Positions 1-4,328 of a stretch of 5,449 nucleotides of DNA are shown piece after piece (position 1 is the first letter of the stretch; every line of letters begins with the position of its first letter). The notes under the pieces are model-generated. The model did no database searches. It had not been told where the DNA came from and saw nothing but the letters and a program-made list of their open reading frames with translations. The DNA comes from Synergistaceae bacterium (GTDB lineage Bacteria > Synergistota > Synergistia > Synergistales > Synergistaceae): NCBI GenBank assembly GCA_028702015.1, contig JAQVPO010000101.1:1-5449 (forward strand), written 5' to 3'. The position numbers were made by a program, and so were the translations under genes.

Positions 1-670
1 CCACCTGCCTGTTTGAAGGTTCACGGAAAACAGTCCTGACGTGGCCGATCTGCTGTAACGATGCGTCAGTAATTACAGCGACGCGGCTCCCTAGAGAGAG
101 AACTTCCCCGAAATTATGGGTCACCATTATTATTGTCATACCTGCTTTATTGATCTCTGCCAGATAGTCGCTCAATTCTTCACGGAAGGAAGGATCGAGT
201 GCAGAAAGCGGCTCGTCAAGTAAAAGCAGTGCAGGATCCACTGCAAGAGATCTGGCGAGGGAGACTCTTTGCTGTTCTCCGCCGGAGAGCGTTTCAGGAG
301 AACGGTTCAGCAGGGGAGCGAGCTTGAAAAGGTCTATCAGTTCGCCAACCCTTTTTTTGTCAGGTTTATCAAGGAATTTCAGCCCCCATTCAATGTTATG
401 GAGGACTGACATGTGAGGAAATAAAGCATAGTCCTGATATACCAAGGCAACCTTTCTCTTTTCAGGAGGAAGATCGGTTACATCTTTCCCGGATATTTTA
501 ATTTTACCGCCGCATAAGAGTCTTATTCCCGCTATTGCTTCAAGTAAAATTGTTTTTCCTGCTCCGCTGGGGCCTACTACCATAAAAAATTCTCCGCGGC
601 TGACTTTCAGAGAGAGGGATTCAATATTGAAACTTCCAAGATCAAGGGAAAGATCTTCAATTTCAATCAT
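1..670 (-). CDS. wtpC: Molybdate/tungstate ABC transporter ATP-binding subunit (partial, C-terminus outside window)
   Basis: Cytoplasmic ATPase that would power molybdate or tungstate import with the adjoining permease. The reading frame begins at an ATG (668-670) and stays open for 223 codons to the left edge. All ABC hallmarks are present in order: Walker A GPSGAGKT (residues 33-40), Q-loop VYQDYAL (77-83), signature LSGGEQQRV (128-136), Walker B LLLLDEPLSALD (148-159) and switch histidine in MVTHNFGE (182-189). The ending IGHVRTVFREPSNRQV is typical of the Mo/W/Fe/polyamine-type importers just after the core domain; the full protein would probably carry a further C-terminal part. The start codon overlaps the permease stop by 8 bp, so the two are translationally coupled. 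The Mo/W assignment comes mainly from the permease and the leader RNA; ModC, TupC and WtpC cannot be told apart from this fragment. Confidence 0.9.
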   Translation of the reverse strand, partial: MIEIEDLSLDLGSFNIESLSLKVSRGEFFMVVGPSGAGKTILLEAIAGIRLLCGGKIKISGKDVTDLPPEKRKVALVYQDYALFPHMSVLHNIEWGLKFLDKPDKKRVGELIDLFKLAPLLNRSPETLSGGEQQRVSLARSLAVDPALLLLDEPLSALDPSFREELSDYLAEINKAGMTIIMVTHNFGEVLSLGSRVAVITDASLQQIGHVRTVFREPSNRQV

Positions 671-1460
671 TACCGATATCCTCTCTTCTCTTTCCAGCTG
701 ACATCATCCTGAAGATAATGAACATTCCAAGACAGACTATTATCAGCTGAACAGCAACAGGTGTTGAATATTTTAGCCCGAACGTTGCAAAACGATCATA
801 GATAAGAGTAGGAGCCACCATAGGATGGTAGGCGATTATTACGACTGCGCCGAACTCGCTTACACCTCTCGCCCAGCTCATGATCAGCCCGGAAATAATG
901 CCCTTGCGGGCAAGCGGAAGGGATATCCGGATAAAAACCTGAGGGAAAGAGGCGCCCAGGGTCCTTGCAGCTTTTTCTATGCGGGATGGAACTCCATAGA
1001 AAGCGTCTCGTGCAGCATCTACATAAAAAGGGATGGAAACGAACATACACGCCAGTATTATCCCAAGATGGCTGTTTACAGGAGAAAGACCGATCTTTAC
1101 GAGAGATGCCCCGATGGATGTTTTGGGTGAAAAGGCCATAAGGACAGCAATGCCGGCCACTGTATGCGGAATCATTATGGGAATATCGATCACAGCTTCC
1201 AGAAAAGCTTTTCCACGAAAGTTTTTTCTGGCCAGAAAATATGCCAAAGGTGTTCCAAAAAGCGCTATTATGCCTGTTGCTGCTGCTGCAGTCCAGACAC
1301 TGCGCCAAAGTGCTCCGACTATCTCACTGTCTTTATAGGAAGAAAAGACAAGATCCCAGTCCGCACGTAAGAATAATCCCATTAATGGCCATACTATATA
1401 GATGATAAGAAAGGATCCCATAAAAAGCATAAACAAAGATTCTCTTGATGAACGGTGCAT
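663..1460 (-). CDS. wtpB: Molybdate/tungstate ABC transporter permease (WtpB/ModB type)
   Basis: Inner-membrane channel subunit of a molybdate/tungstate importer, 265 residues, the usual length for the family. About six hydrophobic segments are visible (roughly 8-31, 56-77, 94-110, 131-149, 188-209, 234-252). The cytoplasmic EAA coupling loop lies at about 162-184 (EKAARTLGAS, then the ISLPLA end), where the ATPase docks. The stretch SEFGAVVIIAYHPMVAP (201-217), followed by LIYDRF, is characteristic of WtpB/ModB-like permeases. The ATG start is fixed by a full AGGAGG ribosome binding site at 1467-1472, 6 nt upstream. It is the first gene after the structured leader, and its stop overlaps the ATPase start. 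No substrate-binding protein gene lies between promoter and permease, which differs from the common A-B-C order; it may lie beyond the left edge. Tungstate versus molybdate is not decidable here. Confidence 0.9.
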   Translation of the reverse strand: MHRSSRESLFMLFMGSFLIIYIVWPLMGLFLRADWDLVFSSYKDSEIVGALWRSVWTAAAATGIIALFGTPLAYFLARKNFRGKAFLEAVIDIPIMIPHTVAGIAVLMAFSPKTSIGASLVKIGLSPVNSHLGIILACMFVSIPFYVDAARDAFYGVPSRIEKAARTLGASFPQVFIRISLPLARKGIISGLIMSWARGVSEFGAVVIIAYHPMVAPTLIYDRFATFGLKYSTPVAVQLIIVCLGMFIIFRMMSAGKRREDIGND

Positions 1461-1473
1461 TGCGTGCCTCCTG

Positions 1474-1508
1474 AAAAAAACTGCCGCCTCCCTGGTTAAA
1501 GGAGACGG
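1474..1508 (-). terminator. Intrinsic terminator in the transporter leader (attenuator)
   Basis: On the minus strand, CCGTCTCC (1508-1501) pairs with GGAGGCGG (1491-1484), eight pairs with one G-U, and a nine-base loop lies between the arms. CT/AG pairs can extend the stem past a single mismatch. A run of seven T follows directly (1480-1474). It lies between the leader RNA and the permease ribosome binding site, with the T run only a few bases before AGGAGG. It would therefore stop transcription before the first gene, as expected for the expression platform of an attenuating riboswitch. Confidence 0.75.
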
Positions 1509-1515
1509 TAGTCAT

Positions 1516-1622
1516 AGCTGGCGGCCGCTCCTCCTTTCCAATTGCGGGAGGCCTTTCCGTTTCCGGAAAAACCTGAGGCCGGTCTCCATAGAATGAATCC
1601 TTAGGGGATGCGGCTCGGAGGA
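1516..1622 (-). promoter_or_regulatory. Probable Moco/Tuco (molybdenum/tungsten cofactor) riboswitch aptamer
   Basis: The minus-strand leader of the Mo/W transporter contains a compact RNA fold. A ten-pair hairpin (1573-1550) is closed by a GAAA tetraloop (1563-1560). CCUAAG (1605-1600) and UAUGG (1590-1586), nine nucleotides apart, form the two strands of the classical 11-nt GAAA-tetraloop receptor. GCCGC (1614-1610) can pair with GCGGC (1528-1524) to close the element, and CCUCC (1551-1547) with GGAGG (1534-1530) gives a further helix. Moco-motif RNAs are known upstream of molybdenum uptake and cofactor genes and are described as carrying a GNRA tetraloop and receptor. The class call is from remembered family features plus gene context, not from a covariance search. 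Boundaries are approximate. Moco versus Tuco cannot be decided. Confidence 0.72.
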
Positions 1623-1639
1623 TCTCTGGTACGCAGAGA
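1623..1639 (-). repeat. Small hairpin at the 5' end of the leader transcript
   Basis: TCTCTG and CAGAGA form a perfect six-pair inverted repeat around a five-base loop. The transcript predicted from the upstream promoter would begin at about 1640, so this hairpin would form the very 5' end of the RNA, ahead of the putative aptamer. It may protect the 5' end or be a peripheral stem of the riboswitch. Confidence 0.45.
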
Positions 1640-1646
1640 CTAACTC

Positions 1647-1674
1647 ATACTAGCATTTTAGTTATTTTTGTCAA
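1647..1674 (-). promoter_or_regulatory. Sigma70-type promoter of the Mo/W transporter operon
   Basis: On the minus strand a perfect -35 TTGACA (1674-1669) is followed, after 16 nt, by TAGTAT (1652-1647), four of six matches to the -10 consensus, preceded by TG one base away (extended -10). The predicted start at about 1640 puts the whole structured leader in the transcript. No clear terminator was seen between the end of the cation efflux gene at 1780 and this promoter, so some read-through from upstream is possible. Confidence 0.7.
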
Positions 1675-1779
1675 CAAAAATTTATTATTTATAGATCATA
1701 TTGATATTTATCGAACTATATTAAGCCGAGGGGGAATGTTGACAGTGTAATACAAGCAGCGCACAGGAGCCCGAGGAGA

Positions 1780-2970
1780 TTATATTGATCCATTGATGCA
1801 GGTAGAGACGTAATTTTTATCTATTGTTATTACGGGGTAGTAATTAGGGTTTTTTGCTTTGATGGCGCTTTCTATCTTAATGATCAGTTTTGTTGCGCCC
1901 GTATTAATCTCTGCAGGCACAGCGACATCAAATATAAGGTTTGTATGGGTATCGCCTTTTACTATTCTGAAATCATGGATCGTGAACCTCTTGTCAATAT
2001 TTGTGACGATCTCCTCGGTCATTTTTTTCAGGCTGTTGACCTCTTCGTCATCAATAATTATCGGATCCATATGTATTACCAGGTTGATGTTAAGGTCTCT
2101 TGCGCAGTCCCTTTCAATGCAGTCTATCATGTCATGTGATTTTATGAAGCTTGCCTTTGCGTCTACTTCAGCGTGTACTGTGGCAAAATATACTTTGGGA
2201 CCGTAGTTGTGTATAACAAGGTCGTGAATGTTTAATATCCCGTCGTATGAAAGGATCTTTTTTTCTATGCTGTCTACAAGCTCCCTGTCAGGCATCTGTC
2301 CCAGTATGGGACCAAGCAGTGATTTGAGGATCTGTACCCCGGACCAGAGAACGAAAAATGCTATTCCTATTCCCATGAAGCCATCTATCTCAAATCCTGT
2401 GAACGAGGAGACTATTGCTCCAAAGAGTACTGCTGAAGTAGCCAGCACATCGTTCATTGAGTCTGCTGAGGCTGCTTTTATTGCCGAAGAGGAGATGATT
2501 TCTGCTATCCTTGCATAAAATCTGCTCAGCCATAGCTTAACGGCTATCGAAACGGCGAGGATAACGAACATTACCGTTGAATATTTCGCAGGCTGAGGGT
2601 TTATTATTTTATCTGCAGAGGACCTAATGATCTCTATACCTACAAACAATATTGCGATACCTAGTATAAATCCTGTCAGATACTCTATTCTGGCGTGTCC
2701 GAAAGGGTGATCTCTGTCTGCCGGTTTGCCTGACAATTTAAAGCCGATAAGAGTCACTATGGATGATCCGGCGTCCGACAGGTTATTTATGCCGTCCGCA
2801 ATAACTGCGATACTATTGAATAAAGTTCCGGCGATTATCTTGCTGAAACTTAAAATAATATTCAAGATCAGACCTATGCTGCCGGATAGGGCTCCATAGT
2901 TTCTTCTGACTGCTGGATCTGAAATATTATTGCTGTTTTTTATAAAACTTCTGATCAAAAAATCGAACAA
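1780..2970 (-). CDS. Cation diffusion facilitator (probable Mn/divalent metal efflux, CDF family)
   Basis: Inner-membrane metal:proton antiporter that exports divalent cations. It has the CDF layout of about six membrane segments and a cytoplasmic C-terminal region. With the start chosen here (396 residues), the TM2 metal motif is D59-x3-N63 (IADGINN) and the TM5 motif D170-x3-D174 (ADSMNDV). The conserved ADRDHPFGHARIEY loop lies at 84-97. An N/D plus D/D site is what is described for Mn exporters such as MntE, whereas Zn exporters use H/D; the Mn call is inference. The protein is about 100 residues longer than FieF because it has two ferredoxin-like units, about 242-303 (starting ILNIHDLVI) and 329-384 (starting FTIHDFRIV), which look like an internal duplication. 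The open frame extends upstream to a TTG at 3081, but that has no ribosome binding site. The TTG at 2970 follows GAAGGTGATC at 6 nt spacing and gives the usual family N-terminus. A start at the GTG 9 nt upstream is less likely. Confidence 0.88.
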   Translation of the reverse strand: MFDFLIRSFIKNSNNISDPAVRRNYGALSGSIGLILNIILSFSKIIAGTLFNSIAVIADGINNLSDAGSSIVTLIGFKLSGKPADRDHPFGHARIEYLTGFILGIAILFVGIEIIRSSADKIINPQPAKYSTVMFVILAVSIAVKLWLSRFYARIAEIISSSAIKAASADSMNDVLATSAVLFGAIVSSFTGFEIDGFMGIGIAFFVLWSGVQILKSLLGPILGQMPDRELVDSIEKKILSYDGILNIHDLVIHNYGPKVYFATVHAEVDAKASFIKSHDMIDCIERDCARDLNINLVIHMDPIIIDDEEVNSLKKMTEEIVTNIDKRFTIHDFRIVKGDTHTNLIFDVAVPAEINTGATKLIIKIESAIKAKNPNYYPVITIDKNYVSTCINGSI

Positions 2971-3012
2971 TCCGATCACCTTCGAAATAACTGCCGGAAT
3001 ATGTATCCGTAT

Positions 3013-3021
3013 ATGATAGCA
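3013..3021 (-). promoter_or_regulatory. Possible extended -10 promoter for the CDF gene
   Basis: On the minus strand TGC is followed directly by TATCAT (3018-3013), five of six matches to the -10 consensus with the extended TGn element. No good -35 lies at 16-18 nt. A start near 3006 would give a leader of about 36 nt before the TTG at 2970 and would place the alternative TTG at 3081 upstream of the transcript. This is weak evidence on its own, but it agrees with the start chosen for the gene. Confidence 0.35.
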
Positions 3022-3051
3022 GTAAAGAGTAAAATTGAAGCTTGCTGATTT

Positions 3052-3069
3052 TATCTGATTTTTCAGATA
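3052..3069. repeat. Perfect 7-bp inverted repeat upstream of the CDF gene
   Basis: TATCTGA and TCAGATA flank four T on the plus strand, giving an 18-bp perfect palindromic element about 30-50 bp upstream of the possible -10 of the efflux gene. There is no T run after it on the minus strand, so it is not a typical terminator. It could be an operator for a dimeric metal regulator, but it matches no consensus I recognise. Confidence 0.35.
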
Positions 3070-3116
3070 TTTGCTGAACAATGTGAGACTTAAGTTATAA
3101 GGAGAATCTTCTTAGC

Positions 3117-3152
3117 AAAAAGAGCGGCTTCCTGATGGAAGCCGCTCTTTTT
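3117..3152 (-). terminator. Strong intrinsic terminator after the rubredoxin-like gene
   Basis: AGAGCGGCTTCC (3121-3132) and GGAAGCCGCTCT (3137-3148) form a perfect 12-pair stem around a four-base loop. A-T pairs from the flanking A run (3117-3120) and T run (3149-3152) can extend the stem to 16 pairs. It begins about 30 nt past the stop of the rubredoxin-like gene and separates it from the downstream efflux gene. The A and T flanks are symmetrical, so it could work on either strand, but only the minus strand has a gene leading into it. Confidence 0.9.
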
Positions 3153-3181
3153 CATATCCATAGGTTCGGTGCAGTCCGATA

Positions 3182-3511
3182 TTACCACTTGCCTCTGCTT
3201 ACATGCCCTGCGATCTCGGCCTTGCTTCTCTGCTTGATCACTGTTGCTTCTTCAGATGCCTGTTTGAAAAGAGCTACACAAGGAGGATCAAGGTTGATCT
3301 CGATCCCTTCTTCTGCAAGCTTTTTAAGTTTGTTGGCCAGTCTGACGATTTCCATATGGATGTCGTTAGTTCTGACTGACATAAGGACTTTCTTTGCTTC
3401 TTCTTCTGTTAGAGCTGTAAATTTCTCTGCTTCCGCTCCGCATTTCGGGCATTTTTCAGGTGCTTCGGGGCCTTCATGGATGTAACCGCAAACTGAGCAT
3501 TTCCACAACAT
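3182..3511 (-). CDS. Small rubredoxin-domain (rubrerythrin-like) iron protein
   Basis: A 109-residue cytoplasmic protein with an N-terminal rubredoxin-type Fe(Cys)4 knuckle: C5-x2-C8 (WKCSVCGYIHEG) and C21-x2-C24 (EKCPKCGAEAEKF), in the compact form found at the end of rubrerythrins. Residues 34-109 look mostly helical and charged. A further cysteine, C78, sits in NLDPPC, and the chain ends HVSRGKW. No ferritin-like ExxH di-iron motifs are present, so it is not a whole rubrerythrin. A role as an electron carrier or in oxidative-stress reduction in an anaerobe is inference from the domain. The ATG is supported by GGGAGGT 7 nt upstream. It appears monocistronic, with its own promoter and a strong terminator, and is transcribed divergently from the hydrogenase-system operon. 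Confidence 0.85.
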   Translation of the reverse strand: MLWKCSVCGYIHEGPEAPEKCPKCGAEAEKFTALTEEEAKKVLMSVRTNDIHMEIVRLANKLKKLAEEGIEINLDPPCVALFKQASEEATVIKQRSKAEIAGHVSRGKW

Positions 3512-3611
3512 GTCATATACCTCCCGGGTATTTGATGAAAATTTTTGTTTTTTTGCTGCATTTGATTTGCTGAAAGAAAGAGCAAACTGTCAAATACTTA
3601 AGATGATTATA

Positions 3612-3640
3612 ATTATAGCATGTAAATACCTAGCTGCCAG
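3612..3640 (-). promoter_or_regulatory. Extended -10 promoter of the rubredoxin-like gene, with AT-rich palindrome
   Basis: On the minus strand a perfect TATAAT (3617-3612) is preceded by TG one base away, and CTGGCA (3640-3635), four of six to the -35 consensus, lies 17 nt upstream. The start would be near 3605, giving a leader of about 94 nt. The -10 overlaps the 10-bp palindrome TATAATTATA. It resembles half of a PerR-type box, which would suit a stress-related iron protein, but the match is only partial and AT-rich. Confidence 0.6.
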
Positions 3641-3730
3641 TCAATTTTACTTAGAGATAATGATTCTGTTTCGATTATCTATTCTGAGATGAACAAAAGT
3701 AATTTTTATAACTATAGGGCGGCAATGACA

Positions 3731-3760
3731 TTGACACTTTTATCACGAAACCTTTATACT
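3731..3760 (+). promoter_or_regulatory. Sigma70-type promoter of the hydrogenase-system operon leader
   Basis: A perfect -35 TTGACA (3731-3736) and TATACT (3755-3760, five of six to the -10 consensus) are 18 nt apart. Transcription would start near 3767 and run through a leader of about 215 nt before the first gene at 3981. No comparable promoter was seen between the terminator at 3913-3949 and 3981, so the downstream genes appear to depend on this promoter. Confidence 0.7.
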
Positions 3761-3766
3761 ATTTGA

Positions 3767-3949
3767 AATCAATTTAGAAGACCTATAAATTCCTCTTTTC
3801 CGGATATTCCGGCATAGCGGTTTTATAGTCAATTAACTGGCAGTCTGTCTGCAGGGATAAGTTTCTGTGCAGAGGGAGGATCTTGATGTGAGTCATTGTA
3901 TGTTACGCTCTCAGAAGCCTTCCTCTTAAGAGGAAGGCTTCTTTATTTT
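3767..3949 (+). promoter_or_regulatory. Structured non-coding leader, candidate attenuator or riboswitch of unknown class (alternatively an sRNA)
   Basis: Most of the 469-nt gap between the divergent genes is this transcribed leader. Visible structure: stem A, GAC(C)TATAAA 3780-3789 with TTTATAGTC 3822-3830, nine pairs with one bulged C, enclosing CCGGA-TAT-TCCGG (3800-3812). Stem B is TCTGCA 3848-3853 with TGCAGA 3868-3873. The segment AGAGGGAGG (3871-3879) is complementary over nine pairs (one G-U) to CCTTCCTCT (3918-3926), which is the 5' arm of the terminator. Stem B shares 3871-3873 with that segment, so antiterminator and stem B exclude each other. I recognise no known riboswitch consensus. 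The ligand is unknown; it could equally be a terminated sRNA of about 180 nt. Fold predicted by eye only. Confidence 0.55.
3913..3949 (+). terminator. Intrinsic terminator inside the hydrogenase-system leader
   Basis: A perfect 30-bp palindrome (3913-3942), with arms AGAAGCCTTCCTCTT and its complement, forms a very stable hairpin followed by a T-rich run TTTATTTT (3942-3949). On the minus strand no T run follows it, so it acts rightward. No plus-strand gene of normal size lies upstream of it within the transcript, and the first gene starts 31 nt after it, so it terminates either a small RNA or the operon leader. Confidence 0.88.
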
Positions 3950-3980
3950 AACCTATTATTGAAAGGCAGGTGGAGATCCA

Positions 3981-4238
3981 ATGGAAGAAAATCGAATAGG
4001 AGTAGCTGCCGTAATAATTGAAGGACCTGATTCAGTAAAAGAAGTAAATGATGTTCTCCATGAACACAGCGCTATCATAGTTGGCAGAATGGGGATCCCA
4101 TACAGGGAACGAGGCGTTAATGTTATTTCTCTTGTCCTTGATGCCACTCCCAACCAAATAAGTGCCCTGACCGGTAAGTTAGGAAAGATAAAGGCAGTTT
4201 CTGTGAAGGCTGTAATGTCAAAAGAACGGATTTCCTGA
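3981..4238 (+). CDS. TM1266-family putative iron-only hydrogenase system regulator
   Basis: An 85-residue soluble protein of the TM1266 family, which has a small ACT/ferredoxin-like fold related to the NikR ligand-binding domain and is regularly found next to [FeFe]-hydrogenase maturation genes. Family hallmarks are the early IGVAAVIIE strand (residues 6-14), RMGIPYRERGVNVISLVLD (36-54) and the helix NQISALTGKLGKI (58-70). No DNA-binding domain is visible, so the regulator name is the family label, not a proven role. The ATG is preceded by AGGTGGAG at good spacing. It is the first gene after the terminator-bearing leader, and hydF two genes downstream confirms the context. The 90 nt to the next gene contain no convincing promoter or terminator. 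Confidence 0.88.
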   Translation: MEENRIGVAAVIIEGPDSVKEVNDVLHEHSAIIVGRMGIPYRERGVNVISLVLDATPNQISALTGKLGKIKAVSVKAVMSKERIS

Positions 4239-4328
4239 ATCAAGCAATTTAACATAGTACTTGCACAATGTAACGTTAAAAAATCAAACAGCGCGAAACA
4301 ACTTATAAATCATAAAGGAGAGATTTCA

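Noticed and set aside
796..1370. Several open frames on both strands inside the permease gene
   Set aside because: They are shadows of the permease frame, which has a ribosome binding site, membrane segments and the EAA loop; their translations are low-complexity and unlike known families.
1333..1515. 60-codon minus-strand frame starting with ATG at 1515 in the transporter leader
   Set aside because: It runs through the terminator hairpin and the permease ribosome binding site, overlaps the permease in another frame, has no ribosome binding site of its own and resembles no protein family.
1740..1745. Plus-strand TTGACA between the efflux gene and the transporter leader
   Set aside because: No acceptable -10 lies 15-19 nt downstream and there is no plus-strand gene to serve.
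3588..3593. Second minus-strand TTGACA in front of the rubredoxin-like gene
   Set aside because: No TATAAT-like element follows at suitable spacing; the extended -10 at 3612-3617 is much better.
3767..3949. The leader as 6S RNA, SRP RNA or a tRNA
   Set aside because: The length fits 6S RNA, but the two ends do not pair into a long rod with a central bubble, no SRP or tRNA signature motif is present, and the terminator stem is self-contained.
3956..4255. 99-codon minus-strand frame opposite the TM1266 gene
   Set aside because: The plus-strand frame has a clear family match and ribosome binding site; the antisense frame shows neither.
4239..4328. Possible internal promoter in the 90-nt gap before the binding-protein gene (TTGCAC at 4261)
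   Set aside because: No -10-like sequence lies at 15-19 nt, and no terminator precedes it, so the genes are best read as one operon.
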